Shown piece by piece: positions 44,816-56,649 of a stretch of DNA of 60,357 nucleotides (positions are counted from its first letter, which is position 1; every line of letters starts with the position of its first letter). This DNA is from Cognatilysobacter segetis. GTDB lineage: Bacteria; Pseudomonadota; Gammaproteobacteria; Xanthomonadales; Xanthomonadaceae. A model generated the notes under the pieces. That model worked only from the letters and a program-made list of their open reading frames with translations, was not told the DNA's origin and did no database searches. The stretch covers positions 1-60,357 of the forward strand of contig NZ_SMRQ01000014.1 of assembly GCF_004359965.1 (NCBI RefSeq), written 5' to 3'. Position numbers and translations under genes: made by a program.

Positions 44816-45099
44816 GCCTGCGCGGCCTCGGGCACGCGGGACACGCGTGCGGGCTGCACCGTCTCCGCCAGCCGCACCTCGATGCGCGCGGCCTCGCGAC
44901 GGCGTAGCGCGAAGCGCGTGTAGCCCACCTGCACCAGCAGCGGCTCGGCGCCGAACGGGCCGGCGGCGACCACCTCCACCCGTTCGCCCGCGACGAAACC
45001 CAGCTCGCGCAGGCGCCGCGCGACCGAATCATTGGGCGAGGCGTCGTCCACGGCGACGACGGTCGCCCCGGTACGGCGGTCGAGTTCGGACAGTCTCAC
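44812..45099 (-). CDS. feoA: Ferrous iron transport protein A
   Basis: A 95-residue SH3-like protein: RLRELGFVAGERVEVVAAGP, then LLVQVGYTRFALRRREAARI, with a short C-terminal extension. FeoA aids FeoB-dependent Fe(II) uptake. It is the first gene of the feoA-feoB-Cys-rich operon, and a Fur box lies 13 bases upstream of its start codon, so it should be repressed when iron is plentiful. Confidence 0.93.
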   Translation of the reverse strand: MRLSELDRRTGATVVAVDDASPNDSVARRLRELGFVAGERVEVVAAGPFGAEPLLVQVGYTRFALRRREAARIEVRLAETVQPARVSRVPEAAQA

Positions 45100-45112
45100 G
45101 TGGAGTCGCCCA

Positions 45113-45131
45113 AATGGGAATTGTTCTCATT
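45113..45131 (-). promoter_or_regulatory. Fur box upstream of feoA
   Basis: The minus strand reads AATGAGAACAATTCCCATT. It differs from the symmetric Fur core AATGAGAATNATTCTCATT at only two positions. It overlaps a possible -10 element TAGAAT (45129-45134, minus strand). Confidence 0.85.
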
Positions 45132-45227
45132 CTAGCACCGCAACCCGCCTCCACCGGCGGCACCGGTCGGCCGCGCTTCAGCCCCGCACGGCCGCGCTCG
45201 CGGGCCGGCCGGCGCGGGTCGACCGGC

Positions 45228-45233
45228 TATGAT
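45228..45233 (+). promoter_or_regulatory. Possible -10 element for the liuC-liuD-liuE operon
   Basis: TATGAT in a GGCTATGATC context lies 26 bases before the liuC start codon, diverging from feoA. No clear -35. Confidence 0.45.
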
Positions 45234-45259
45234 CACGGGCTTTCCGAGGGCATGCCGGC

Positions 45260-46044
45260 ATGAGCCATCCCCTGCTCCAGTTCCGCGACGGCGGCGTCGC
45301 GCGATTGCGGCTGAACAGGCCGCAGCTGCACAACGCGTTCGATGCGACGGTGATCGCCGCCCTGACCGGCGCGCTCGAGCACGTCGCCGCCGACCCGACC
45401 GTGCGGGTGGTGATCGTGGAAGGCGAAGGCGCTTCGTTCTCCGCCGGCGCGGACCTCAACTGGATGCGCGGCATGGCCGCCGCGAGCGAGGCCGAGAACC
45501 GCGACGACGCACTCGCCCTCGCCCGCCTGATGCGGCGCCTCGACGAGCTGCCGAAGCCGACGATCGCGCGCGTCCACGGCGCCGCGTTCGGCGGCGGCGT
45601 CGGGCTGGTCGCCTGCTGCGACATCGCGATCGCGACCGCCAATGCGAAGTTCGGCCTCACCGAAAGCAAGCTCGGCCTGCTGCCGGCAGTGATCTCTCCC
45701 TACGTCGTCGCCGCCATCGGCGCGCGCGAATCGCGTCGTTGGTTCGCCACGGCGGAGCTGTTCGATGCCGCGACCGCGCATCGTATCGGCCTGCTGCACG
45801 AGGTGGTCGACGACGAAGCGGCGCTCGACGCGGCCGTGCAGCGCCAGGTCGAGCTGCTGCTCAAGGCGGGCCCGGTCGCGGCGTCCGAGGCCAAGCGCCT
45901 CGTCCGCGACGTCGCCTCACATGCCGACCGCGACCGCCACGACGCGGACAACGCCGCCCTCATCGCCCGCCTGCGCGTTTCGGCCGAAGGCCAGGAAGGC
46001 ATCGGCGCGGTCCTCGACAAGCGCAAGCCGGCCTGGTGCACCTG

Positions 46045-46045
<1 letters not shown>
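45260..46045 (+). CDS. liuC: Enoyl-CoA hydratase/isomerase, probable methylglutaconyl-CoA hydratase
   Basis: A 261-residue crotonase-fold enzyme: EGEGASFSAGADLNWM and VHGAAFGGGVGLVACCDIAI (oxyanion hole), TESKLGLLPAVISPYVVAAIG. The position before the methylcrotonyl-CoA carboxylase alpha gene and HMG-CoA lyase indicates 3-methylglutaconyl-CoA hydration to HMG-CoA. It ends in a TGATG overlap with the next gene, so the two are coupled. Confidence 0.9.
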
Positions 46046-48044
<1,999 letters not shown>

Positions 48045-48048
<4 letters not shown>

Positions 48049-48941
48049 GCGACGCCGTCCGTATCGTCGAGGTGGGCCCGCGCGACGGGCTGCAGAACGA
48101 GAAGGCGATCATCGCGACCGCCGACAAGGTCGCGCTGATCGATCGCCTGTCCGCGACCGGCCTTCCTGTGGTCGAGGCCACCAGCTTCGTCAGCCCGAAG
48201 TGGGTGCCGCAACTCGCCGATGCCGCGGACGTCTATCGCGGCATCACGCGCCGCGCCGGCGTCGACTATCCCGTGCTCGTGCCCAACCTGCAGGGCTACG
48301 AGCGCGCGCGCGAGGTCGGCGTCACGCATATCGCGGTGTTCACCGCGGCATCGGAAGCGTTCAACCGCAGGAACATCAACGCCTCGATCGAGGAATCGCT
48401 GGAGCGCTTCGCGCCGGTGATGGAACGCGCGAAGGCCGACGGCGTGCGCGTCCGCGGTTACGTGTCGACGGTGCTGGGGTGTCCGTACCAGGGCGCGGTG
48501 CCGATCGCGGACGTCGTGCGCGTCGCCAAGGTGCTGCATGCCATGGGCTGCGAGGAAGTCTCGCTCGGCGACACCATCGGGATCGGCACGCCGTCGAAGG
48601 CGCGCGACATGCTGCGCGCGGTGGCGGGCGAGGTTCCGATGGCCGCGCTTGCGGTGCACTTCCACGACACCTACGGCCAGGCGCTCGCGAACATCCTCTC
48701 TTGCCTGGAAGAAGGCGTGCGCGTCGTCGATTCGGCGGTCTCCGGCACCGGTGGCTGCCCGTACGCGAAGGGCGCGAGCGGCAACGTCGCGACGGAGGAC
48801 GTCGTCTACATGCTGCACGGCATGGGCATGACGACGGGCGTGGATCTCGACGCGCTCGTCGACACCGGCCGCTGGCTGGCCGCGCTGCTCGGCCGCGAGA
48901 CGTCGAGCAAGGTGACCCGCGCGAAGGGAGCGAACGAGTGA
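48045..48941 (+). CDS. liuE: Hydroxymethylglutaryl-CoA lyase
   Basis: A 298-residue TIM-barrel enzyme. It has VEVGPRDGLQNEK (metal and catalytic residues), TSFVSPKWVPQLADA, and the signature GTGGCPYAKGASGN with the catalytic Cys. It splits HMG-CoA to acetyl-CoA and acetoacetate, the last step of leucine degradation. Its GTG start overlaps the liuD stop (GTGA), and its end overlaps the acetyltransferase gene the same way. Confidence 0.95.
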
Positions 48942-49429
48942 AGCCCGCCGAGTACACGATCCGCCCCATCGAGCCGCGCGACGACGCGGCCATCGCCCGC
49001 ATCATCCGCACCGTCATGCCGGAGTTCGGTGCCTGCGGTTCCGGCTTCGCGATCAACGATCCGGAAGTCGACTGGATGCATCGCGCCTACGGTGCGCCAC
49101 GCAGTGCCTACTTCGTCGTCGAGGTGAATGGCGAGGTGGTCGGTGGCGGCGGGGTGGCGCCGCTGGAAGGCGGCGACGCGTCCGTCTGCGAACTGCGCAA
49201 GATGTATTTCCTTCCCACCGCGCGCGGCCTCGGCGCCGGCGCTGCGGTGATGAACATCTGCCTCCAAAAGGCGCGCGAGTTCGGCTTCACCACGTGCTAC
49301 CTCGAAACGCTCACCGGCATGAACGCCGCGATGCGCCTGTACGAGCGCAGCGGCTTCCGCCGCATCGACGCGCCGATAGGCGCCACGGGCCACGGCGGCT
49401 GCGACATCTGGTACCTCAAGGATCTGTGA
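48938..49429 (+). CDS. GNAT family N-acetyltransferase
   Basis: A 163-residue acetyltransferase. The GNAT core is ELRKMYFLPTARGLGAGAAV (acetyl-CoA-binding loop RGLGAG) and FTTCYLETLTGMNAAMRLYE, ending GFRRI. Its GTG start overlaps the HMG-CoA lyase stop (GTGA). The coupling to leucine catabolism is notable; the acceptor is unknown. Confidence 0.85.
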   Translation: MKPAEYTIRPIEPRDDAAIARIIRTVMPEFGACGSGFAINDPEVDWMHRAYGAPRSAYFVVEVNGEVVGGGGVAPLEGGDASVCELRKMYFLPTARGLGAGAAVMNICLQKAREFGFTTCYLETLTGMNAAMRLYERSGFRRIDAPIGATGHGGCDIWYLKDL

Positions 49430-49430
49430 C

Positions 49431-50720
49431 ATGAAGCATCTGCTGGGTGCGGTGCTATCCATGGCGTCGCTCGCGGCGATGCCGCTGTCCGCGGAGACGC
49501 TGCTGCTCACGCCGGCGCGTGTGTGGACCGGCGAAGGCGTATCGCATCCAAATTGGGTGGTGCTCGTGCGCGACGGCGCGATCGCTGCGGTCGGCCCAGC
49601 CGCATCGGTCACTGCACCCGCCGATGCGCGAGGCATTGACCTGCCCGGCGCGACGCTCACGCCCGGCCTCATCGAACTCCACTCGCACCTGTTCCTGCAC
49701 CCCTACAACGAGGCGAGCTGGAACGACCAGGTGCTGAAGGAGCCGGAGGCGTACCGCACGCTGCAGGCCGCGAAGTTCGCTGGCGATACGTTACGCGCGG
49801 GCTTCACCACGCTGCGCGATCTCGGCACGGAAGGGGCCGGGTTCGCCGACGTGTCGCTGAAGCGCGCGATTGACGACGGCTCGGTCGCCGGCCCGCGCCT
49901 GTTCGTGTCAACGCGCGCCATCGTCGCGACCTCCAGCTACGGCCCCGGACCGCGCGGGTTCCGCCCCGACGCCGACCTGCCCGGCGGCGCGCAGGAAGTC
50001 AGCGGCGTGGACGAGGCCACGCGTGCCGTGCGCGAGCAGGCCGGCCGCGGCGCCGACTGGATCAAGTTCTACGCCGATTACCGCGTCGGGCCCGAGGGCA
50101 GCGCGCAGCCGGCATTCACCGCGAACGAGATGAAGGCGATCGTCGAGGCCGCGCACGTCGGGGGCCGCCCGGTCGCCGCGCACGCCGCGACCGACGCCGG
50201 CATGCGCATGGCTGTCGACGCGGGCGTCGACACGATCGAGCACGGCTACGGCGGCAGCGCGCAGACGTTCAAGCTGATGCGCGACCGCCATGTCGCCTAC
50301 CTGCCGACGCTGACCGCGGTCGAGGCGACCGAGACCTACTTCAACCACTACGTGCCCGGCCAGTCCGCGCCGACGCCGAAGATCGAGGAATCGCTGAAGG
50401 CGTTCCACACCGCGATGGCGCAGGGCGTGACGATCGGCTGCGGCAGCGACGTCGGCGTCTTCCGCCACGGCGACAACTGGCGCGAGCCGGCGCTGATGGT
50501 GAAGGCCGGGATGACCCCGGTGGACGCGATGCGTGCGTGTACGTCGACGGCGGCGATGATCCTCAAGCAGCAGGACCGCATCGGCCGCATCGCGATCGGC
50601 CTGCGGGGAGACCTTGCCGCGTTCGAGGGCGACCCGACGGCGAACATCGAGGACCTGCGCAGGCCGGTGTTCGTGGCGAAGGACGGGGTGCCGTATCGCG
50701 AGCCGCGGTCGGCACCGTAG
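49431..50720 (+). CDS. Secreted amidohydrolase family protein
   Basis: A 429-residue protein with a signal peptide (MKHLLGAVLSMASLAAMPLSA). The amidohydrolase fold has metal ligands in IELHSHLFLHP, HAATDAGMRMAVDAGVDTIE with HG following, and GCGSDVGVFRHG. Imidazolonepropionase-like enzymes and Xaa-Pro-like peptidases of this group are often periplasmic; the substrate is unknown. It begins one base after the acetyltransferase stop and so ends the coupled operon started at liuC. Confidence 0.85.
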   Translation: MKHLLGAVLSMASLAAMPLSAETLLLTPARVWTGEGVSHPNWVVLVRDGAIAAVGPAASVTAPADARGIDLPGATLTPGLIELHSHLFLHPYNEASWNDQVLKEPEAYRTLQAAKFAGDTLRAGFTTLRDLGTEGAGFADVSLKRAIDDGSVAGPRLFVSTRAIVATSSYGPGPRGFRPDADLPGGAQEVSGVDEATRAVREQAGRGADWIKFYADYRVGPEGSAQPAFTANEMKAIVEAAHVGGRPVAAHAATDAGMRMAVDAGVDTIEHGYGGSAQTFKLMRDRHVAYLPTLTAVEATETYFNHYVPGQSAPTPKIEESLKAFHTAMAQGVTIGCGSDVGVFRHGDNWREPALMVKAGMTPVDAMRACTSTAAMILKQQDRIGRIAIGLRGDLAAFEGDPTANIEDLRRPVFVAKDGVPYREPRSAP

Positions 50721-50815
50721 GTCGCACGTCAACCGGCACGGCAGGCCGCGAGGCAAGGGCCTGGGGGGACCGGGCGCAGTGGCCGCACTGCGTCGGCCGC
50801 CCCTCCCGGAGCCGG

Positions 50816-50821
50816 TAGAAT
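50816..50821 (+). promoter_or_regulatory. Possible -10 element for SDR-efpL
   Basis: TAGAAT in a CCGGTAGAATCG context lies 31 bases before the dehydrogenase start codon. No clear -35. Confidence 0.4.
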
Positions 50822-50852
50822 CGCGACCTTTCCGGCTTTCCGAGACAACGCC

Positions 50853-51623
50853 ATGCAGATCTCCAACGCCCGCGCCGTCATCACCGGCGGCGTTTCCGGC
50901 CTCGGCTTCGCCGTGGCGCAGCGCATCGTCCGCGACGGCGGCCGCGTTGCGCTATTCGACGTCAACGAGGACAAGGGCGCCGCCGCTGTCGCCGAGCTCG
51001 GCGCGGACAAGGCGGCGTTCTTCCGCACCGACGTCACCGACGAAACGGGCGTGGTCGCCAACGTCAACGCCGCGAACGAGTTCCTCGGCGGCCTCAACGT
51101 CGCGGTGAACTGCGCGGGCATCCTCGGCTCGGGCCGCGTGCTCGGCAAGGACGGCCCGATGCCGCTGTCGCAGTTCCAGACGACCGTGATGGTGAACCTC
51201 GTTGGTTCGTTCAACGTCGCCAAGGCCGCCGCACAGGTGATGCAGGCCAACGAGGCCGGCGTCGACGGCGAGCGCGGCGTGATCATCAACACCGCGTCGG
51301 TCGCGGCCTACGAAGGCCAGATCGGCCAGGCCGCGTATTCGGCGTCGAAGGGCGGTGTGGTCGGCATGACGCTGCCGATGGCGCGCGAACTCGCGCGTTT
51401 CGGCATCCGCGTGCTGACGATCGCACCGGGCGTGTTCTGGACGCCCATGGTCGACGGCATGCCGGAGTCGGTGCAGCAGTCGCTCGCGGCGTCGATCCCC
51501 TTCCCGTCGCGCCTGGGCAAGCCGGAGGAATTCGCCGACCTCGCCGCGTACATCCTCGGCAACACGTACCTCAACGGCGAGACGATCCGCCTCGACGGCG
51601 CGACGCGCCTCGCGCCGAAGTAA
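50853..51623 (+). CDS. Short-chain dehydrogenase, probable 3-hydroxyacyl-CoA dehydrogenase (HSD10-like)
   Basis: A 256-residue [15 protein letters not shown] cofactor loop, DVT, NCAGIL, catalytic Ser in [11 protein letters not shown] and YSASK, with the HSD10-like tail [18 protein letters not shown] and [22 protein letters not shown]10-type enzymes oxidise 2-methyl-3-hydroxybutyryl-CoA in isoleucine breakdown, which fits the neighbouring leucine genes. It lies 12 bases upstream of efpL. Confidence 0.88.
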   Translation: MQISNARAVITGGVSGLGFAVAQRIVRDGGRVALFDVNEDKGAAAVAELGADKAAFFRTDVTDETGVVANVNAANEFLGGLNVAVNCAGILGSGRVLGKDGPMPLSQFQTTVMVNLVGSFNVAKAAAQVMQANEAGVDGERGVIINTASVAAYEGQIGQAAYSASKGGVVGMTLPMARELARFGIRVLTIAPGVFWTPMVDGMPESVQQSLAASIPFPSRLGKPEEFADLAAYILGNTYLNGETIRLDGATRLAPK

Positions 51624-51635
51624 ACAGGAACCGCA

Positions 51636-52202
51636 ATGAAGGCCTACGACATCAAGAAGGGCAACGTCGTCGAACACAACGGCGGCGTGTACCAGATCCG
51701 CGACATCGAGCGCAGCAGCCCGCAGGGCCGCGGCGGCAACGTGCGCTTCCGCTTCACCATGTACAGCGTGCCCGGCGGCAACAAGCTCGATGCCAGCTTC
51801 GACGGCGACGACGACCTGCGCGAAGTCGACCTCGCGCGTCGCCAGGCGACGTTCTCGTACAAGGACGGCGACGCGTTCGTGTTTCTCGACGACGAGGACT
51901 ACACGCCGTACACGCTCGACGCCGACGTCGTCGGCGACATGGCGGGCTATGTCGTGCCCGACCTGTCGGGCTGCTACGTGCAGATCATCGACGACGCGCC
52001 GGTAGGCCTGCAGCTGCCGCAGACCGTGACGATGGAGGTTATCGACACGCCACCGGAGCTCAAGGGCGGCACCGCGACCAAGCGTCCGAAGCCGGCAACG
52101 TTGTCGACGGGCATCGAGATCATGGTCCCCGAGTACATCGGCAACGGCGAACGCGTGCTGGTGAATACGACGACCGGCGAATTCGCGGGCCGCGCGGACT
52201 GA
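51636..52202 (+). CDS. efpL: Elongation factor P-like protein EfpL (YeiP)
   Basis: A 188-residue EF-P paralogue with KOW-like domain I and two OB domains. Domain I carries the loop SPQGRGG, in which Arg32 replaces the modified Lys/Arg of EF-P and marks the YeiP/EfpL group. EfpL relieves ribosome stalling at specific proline and other motifs. It has no modification enzyme nearby. It is co-transcribed with the SDR gene and ends at a terminator. Confidence 0.92.
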   Translation: MKAYDIKKGNVVEHNGGVYQIRDIERSSPQGRGGNVRFRFTMYSVPGGNKLDASFDGDDDLREVDLARRQATFSYKDGDAFVFLDDEDYTPYTLDADVVGDMAGYVVPDLSGCYVQIIDDAPVGLQLPQTVTMEVIDTPPELKGGTATKRPKPATLSTGIEIMVPEYIGNGERVLVNTTTGEFAGRAD

Positions 52203-52227
52203 TCGACCGGCGCGCAGCACGACGACA

Positions 52228-52258
52228 CGAGGCCCGGGAAACCGGGCCTCGTCCGTTC
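52228..52258 (+). terminator. Rho-independent terminator after efpL
   Basis: A 10-bp stem CGAGGCCCGG / CCGGGCCTCG with a GAAA loop, followed by TCCGTT (weak T-run). Confidence 0.75.
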
Positions 52259-52324
52259 ATGGCGACGCGTGATCGCGCGCGGTCAGACGACGGACGACGC
52301 CCGGCCGCAGGGCGCGTCGCGCGC

Positions 52325-52897
52325 TCAGCGCGGCGCGTCGGCCAGCCATTTGCGCGACATCCGCTGCACCGACTCGTCGGAGGCCGGGTCCGCGCGCAGC
52401 TCGCGCACATCGCGCCAGGCCAGGGCAAGCGATTCGTCGCTGACGACGAACGCCTCGTCGCGACCGGCACGCACCACGAAGCGCACGTCGTAATGCCAGT
52501 GGGCGGGCACGTCGCCTCGCGCCGGGATCCAGTGACGGTCGAGGTCGAACACGCCCGGCTGGAGGGTCAGGTCACGCAGGCCGGACTCTTCCTCGGCTTC
52601 CTTCAGCGCGACGTTGGCGAGGTCGACGTCGCCGTCCGCGTGCCCGCCCAGCTGCAGCCACCGGCCGAGCTTGCGATGGTGCGTCAGCAGCACCCGTTCG
52701 CCGCTGCGGTCGACCAGCCAGGCCGAGCCGGTAAAGTGGCCCTCGAGCCGCTCGCGGTGGAACGGCGACGACGGAAGCTCGTCCAGCAGCGCGATGAAAT
52801 GCCCGACCGTCGCCGCCTCGTCGGGCCAGCGCGCGGCGTACGCCTGAAGGTCCGCGCGCAGGCGCGCGAGGGTCTCGGATTCGGGCGTGGGGTCCAT
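52325..52897 (-). CDS. NUDIX hydrolase
   Basis: A 190-residue protein. The Nudix box is GGHADGD then [17 protein letters not shown], with Lys in place of the usual Arg before the EExxEE-type helix. An N-terminal helical region precedes it. It should hydrolyse a nucleoside-diphosphate-linked substrate that is not identifiable. The ATG at 52897 ([10 protein letters not shown]) fits; the upstream frame is shadow. Confidence 0.82.
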   Translation of the reverse strand: MDPTPESETLARLRADLQAYAARWPDEAATVGHFIALLDELPSSPFHRERLEGHFTGSAWLVDRSGERVLLTHHRKLGRWLQLGGHADGDVDLANVALKEAEEESGLRDLTLQPGVFDLDRHWIPARGDVPAHWHYDVRFVVRAGRDEAFVVSDESLALAWRDVRELRADPASDESVQRMSRKWLADAPR

Positions 52898-53039
52898 ACG
52901 GCGGCGTCTTCGTGTCGGCGGCCCGGCATTATCCCCGTTCATGGGGAGCGTGACTTGTGCACGGGCCGCGCGTGCGGCTATGGTCGCCGGGTTCCCGGTG
53001 CGCGAGCGCCGGGTCTTCGTCCCGGGGGAGAACACCTGA

Positions 53040-54512
53040 ATGTTGTTCCAGCGCAGAAAGCCGCTCGACCTGATCCTGGCGACCGCGGAAAAGCGATCGC
53101 TCAAGCGCCAGCTCGGCGCGTTCGACCTCACCATGCTCGGCATCGGTGCGGTCATCGGCACGGGTATCTTCGTGCTCACGGCGGTCGCGGCCAACAAGGC
53201 CGGCCCCGGCATGATGTATTCGTTCGTCATCGCAGGCGCGGTCTGCGTGCTGACGGCGCTGATCTACTCCGAAATCGCGGCGATGGTGCCCGTGTCGGGC
53301 TCCGCCTACACGTACTCCTACGCGGTCCTCGGCGAGCTGATCGCCTGGATGGTGGGCTGGGCACTGATCCTCGAGTACGCGGTCGCGGCGGGCGCCGTAT
53401 CGGTCGGATGGGCCGGATACGCGAACGGATTCCTGTACGCGCACGGCTTGGGACTTCCGCCGATACTGACGGCCGGGCCGTTCGACACCTTCCTGATGCC
53501 GGACGGCACGTCGGTGCGCGGCGGCTTCAACCTCATCGCCTTCCTGCTGGCGCTGCTGGTGACGTGGCTGCTGGTGGTGGGTACCAGCAAGTCGGCGAAG
53601 GTCACCACGGTCCTGGTGCTCATCAAGATCGCGGCGCTCACCGCCTTCGTCGCGCTGGCGTTCCCGGCCGTGAACCATGCGAACTTCGTGCCGATGCTGC
53701 CGAACGGCTGGGGTACGCCGCTCTCGGGCGTCGGCGTGCTCGGCGCCGCGGCCTCGATCTTCTTCGCCTACGTCGGCTTCGACGCGGTCTCGACCGCGGC
53801 CGAGGAGACCAAGAATCCGAACCGCAACATCCCCATCGGCCTGATCGGCTCGCTCGGCGTCTGCACGGTGTTCTACCTGCTGGTGGCCTACGCCGCGGTC
53901 GGCGCCATGGGCGCGCAGCCGGGCGGCGCGCTCTCGCAGAGCAAGGAGCCGCTGGCGTTCGTGCTGCGCAACATCGGCTGGCCGCGCGTCGGCGACTTGG
54001 TGGCCGGCGCCGCGATCCTCGCGCTGCCGTCCGTCGTGCTGATGATGATGTTCGGCCAGACGCGCATCCTGTTCACGATGTCGCGCGACGGCCTGATGCC
54101 GGCCCGCTTCAGCAAGGTGCACCCGAAGTACCACACCCCGCACGTGGTGACCTGGATCACCGGCATCTTCGTCGCGCTGTTCCCGGTGAGCGCGCTGGCC
54201 GACATCTCCAACGCCGGCACGCTGTTCGCGTTCTTCATGGTGGCGGCGGGCGTGATGATCCTGCGCAAGACCGAGCCGACCCGTCCGCGCCCGTTCCGCA
54301 CGCCGCTGATCTGGGTCGTCGGCCCGCTCGCGATGGCCGGCTGCGTGCTGCTGTTCTTCAGCCTGGGCTGGAACCCGACGATCATGTTCTTCTGCATCTG
54401 GGCCGTGATCGGGCTCATCGGCTACTTCCTGTTCGCACGCCAGCGCAGCCATCTCGCGCATGGCGAGCCGATCGAGCTCCACGAGGAGCCGCTGCCGGAT
54501 ATCCACAAGTAA
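53040..54512 (+). CDS. APC-family amino acid permease
   Basis: A 490-residue transporter with about twelve transmembrane segments. The first has the APC signature [18 protein letters not shown]; later motifs include [20 protein letters not shown], characteristic of cationic-amino-acid-transporter-like members. A hydrophilic C-terminal tail ends LPDIHK. GGGGGAG precedes the ATG. The substrate is probably a basic or broad-range amino acid. Confidence 0.9.
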   Translation: MLFQRRKPLDLILATAEKRSLKRQLGAFDLTMLGIGAVIGTGIFVLTAVAANKAGPGMMYSFVIAGAVCVLTALIYSEIAAMVPVSGSAYTYSYAVLGELIAWMVGWALILEYAVAAGAVSVGWAGYANGFLYAHGLGLPPILTAGPFDTFLMPDGTSVRGGFNLIAFLLALLVTWLLVVGTSKSAKVTTVLVLIKIAALTAFVALAFPAVNHANFVPMLPNGWGTPLSGVGVLGAAASIFFAYVGFDAVSTAAEETKNPNRNIPIGLIGSLGVCTVFYLLVAYAAVGAMGAQPGGALSQSKEPLAFVLRNIGWPRVGDLVAGAAILALPSVVLMMMFGQTRILFTMSRDGLMPARFSKVHPKYHTPHVVTWITGIFVALFPVSALADISNAGTLFAFFMVAAGVMILRKTEPTRPRPFRTPLIWVVGPLAMAGCVLLFFSLGWNPTIMFFCIWAVIGLIGYFLFARQRSHLAHGEPIELHEEPLPDIHK

Positions 54513-54633
54513 CCGGTCGCATGCGGGACTCGACGGCGCGGGCAACCGCGCCGTCTTCGTTTTCGCGGCCGGTGTTCCGTGGTCGGCACGCCGCCGTGCC
54601 GTCGTCCATGCATGGCGGGCACGCCGCCTGCCC

Positions 54634-54639
54634 TAAACT
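54634..54639 (+). promoter_or_regulatory. Possible -10 element for mtnB
   Basis: TAAACT ends seven bases before the mtnB ATG. If used, transcription would begin at or next to the start codon, giving a leaderless mRNA; no ribosome-binding site is seen. Confidence 0.4.
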
Positions 54640-54646
54640 GGCGGCC

Positions 54647-55300
54647 ATGAGTGCCTCCCTCCCCTACGACCCGCAGCGGCTCGCGGCCTGCGCCGACGAG
54701 ATCGCCACGAACGTGCGCGAACTCGCCGAGCGCGGCTGGACGCCCGCCACGAGCAGCAACTTCTCGGAGCGGATGGACGCGGCGCACGTCGCGATCACCG
54801 TTTCCGGCCGCGACAAGGGCCGGCTGACGCGCGACGACATCATGGTCGTCGACCTGCAGGGCCGCCCGGTGGCGACCGACCGCCGGTCCTCCGCCGAGAC
54901 GCTTCTGCACACGCAGCTCTACGCCCGCTTCGCTGATGTCGGCTGCGTGCTGCACACGCATTCGATCAACCAGACCGTCGCCTCGCGCCTGTATGCGCGC
55001 GACGGTGCCATCCGGCTGGCCGGCTACGAGCTGCTCAAGGCCTTCAGCGGCAACACCACCCATGAGGCGGCGATCGACCTGCCCGTGCTGCCCAACTCGC
55101 AGGACATGCCCGAGCTCGCCGCGCGGGTCGAGTCCCTGCTCGACGCGGGTCCGCTCTGGGGCTACCTGATCGACGGCCACGGCCTCTACGCCTGGGGCCG
55201 TGACATGGCCGACGCCCGACGCCACCTCGAAGCGTTCGAATTCCTGCTCGCCTGCGAACTCGAGCTGCGACGTTTCGGCACCTCGTCCGCATCCCTCTAA
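54647..55300 (+). CDS. mtnB: Methylthioribulose-1-phosphate dehydratase
   Basis: A 217-residue class II aldolase-fold enzyme. Zinc ligands are in VLHTHSINQ (His-x-His) and [10 protein letters not shown] (His); [13 protein letters not shown] binds phosphate. It dehydrates 5-methylthioribulose-1-phosphate in methionine salvage. It is the first of three co-directional mtn genes. Confidence 0.93.
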   Translation: MSASLPYDPQRLAACADEIATNVRELAERGWTPATSSNFSERMDAAHVAITVSGRDKGRLTRDDIMVVDLQGRPVATDRRSSAETLLHTQLYARFADVGCVLHTHSINQTVASRLYARDGAIRLAGYELLKAFSGNTTHEAAIDLPVLPNSQDMPELAARVESLLDAGPLWGYLIDGHGLYAWGRDMADARRHLEAFEFLLACELELRRFGTSSASL

Positions 55301-55319
55301 CCGACCACCGGAGCGCGCC

Positions 55320-55877
55320 ATGAGCCGTCTGCGCATCTTCCACGAGTCCACGCCCGACACGCCCGAGTTCGTCTCGACCGAGGTCGACGCCATCGCACGC
55401 GAGCTGGCGCCGATCGGCGTCGGTTTCGAGCGCTGGGAGGCCAGCAAGCCGATCCAGCCCGGCGACGAGCCCGACATCATCCTCGATGCCTACCGCAGCG
55501 ACATCGACCGCATCGTGGCCGAGCGTGGCTTCAAGACGGTCGACGTGGTCAGCATTTCGCCCGAGCACCCGAGCCGCGAGGAGATGCGCCGCAAGTTCCT
55601 CGACGAGCACTTCCACAAGGAGGACGAGGTGCGGTTCTTCGTCGCTGGGTCCGGGCTGTTCACGCTGCACGTCGGCGAGAAGGTCTACGAGATGAAGTGC
55701 GAGGAAGGCGACCTGATCTCAGTGCCCGACTCCACGCTGCACTGGTTCGACATGGGGCCGGAGCCCAGCTTCGTCGCGATCCGCTTCTTCACCGAGCCGG
55801 ACGGCTGGGTCGGGCATTTCACCGGCACCGACATCGCGCAGCGCTTCCCCCGCTTCGAGAGGGACGCCGCGGGCTGA
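55320..55877 (+). CDS. mtnD: Acireductone dioxygenase
   Basis: A 185-residue cupin. Metal ligands are the HFHKEDE cluster (His, His and Glu) and a later His in [11 protein letters not shown]. It oxidises the acireductone to the 2-oxo acid precursor of methionine with Fe, or to an off-pathway product with Ni. It begins 19 bases after mtnB. Confidence 0.94.
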   Translation: MSRLRIFHESTPDTPEFVSTEVDAIARELAPIGVGFERWEASKPIQPGDEPDIILDAYRSDIDRIVAERGFKTVDVVSISPEHPSREEMRRKFLDEHFHKEDEVRFFVAGSGLFTLHVGEKVYEMKCEEGDLISVPDSTLHWFDMGPEPSFVAIRFFTEPDGWVGHFTGTDIAQRFPRFERDAAG

Positions 55878-55903
55878 GCCCCGCCCGTCCCACCGTTTCC
55901 CGA

Positions 55904-55925
55904 CAGGCCCGGCATGCCGGGCCTG
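55904..55925 (+). terminator. Perfect palindrome hairpin between mtnD and mtnC
   Basis: The arms CAGGCCCGG and CCGGGCCTG flank CATG, a perfect 22-base palindrome. There is no T-run. It could lower mtnC expression or simply stabilise mRNA. Confidence 0.45.
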
Positions 55926-55947
55926 CCGCTTTGCACACGGAGTTCCC

Positions 55948-56643
55948 ATGCCCGTCCGCGCGATCCTGACCGACATCGAAGGCACCACCAGCAGCATCTC
56001 GTTCGTGAAGGACGTGCTGTTTCCCTACGCCCGCCGCGCCCTCCCCGGCTTCGTGCGCGAGCACGGCCACGAGCCGGAGGTGCGTCGCTGGCTGGACGCC
56101 GTGGCGACCGAGGAAGGCGGCATCTGCGGCGATGGCACGATCGTCGAGGTGCTTCAGGGCTGGATCGACGAGGACCGCAAGCACACGGCGCTCAAGGCGC
56201 TGCAGGGCATGATCTGGAGCGCGGGCTACCGCAATGCCGACTTCACTGCCCACATGTACCCCGACGCGGCCGAGGCGCTGCGGGAATGGCATGGCGCGGG
56301 GCTGCCGCTGAACGTGTATTCCTCGGGCAGCGTGCCCGCCCAGAAACTCTTCTTCGGGCATAGCGACGCCGGGGACCTGACGTCGCTGGTGTCCAACTGG
56401 TTCGACACCGAGATCGGCGGCAAGCGCGACGCGGCCAGCTACGCGCGCATCGCGGAGCAGGTCGGCATCGCGCCGGGCGACATGCTGTTCCTCTCCGACG
56501 TGGTCGAGGAACTCGACGCCGCGCGCGACGCCGGCCTGCAGACCGTGCTCGTCGACCGCCGCGAGGATTACGCACAGCCGCGCACGGGCGAGGCGACGCA
56601 TGGCCATCGGCGCGTCGAATCGTTTTCCGAAATCGGCGCCTGA
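55948..56643 (+). CDS. mtnC: Enolase-phosphatase E1
   Basis: A 231-residue HAD-family enzyme. The catalytic aspartate motif is [20 protein letters not shown], the SGS motif lies in [11 protein letters not shown], and the acidic motif in [13 protein letters not shown]. It enolises and dephosphorylates the diketo intermediate between MtnB and MtnD. ACGGAGTTCCC precedes the ATG. Confidence 0.94.
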   Translation: MPVRAILTDIEGTTSSISFVKDVLFPYARRALPGFVREHGHEPEVRRWLDAVATEEGGICGDGTIVEVLQGWIDEDRKHTALKALQGMIWSAGYRNADFTAHMYPDAAEALREWHGAGLPLNVYSSGSVPAQKLFFGHSDAGDLTSLVSNWFDTEIGGKRDAASYARIAEQVGIAPGDMLFLSDVVEELDAARDAGLQTVLVDRREDYAQPRTGEATHGHRRVESFSEIGA

Positions 56644-56649
56644 CGGCGC

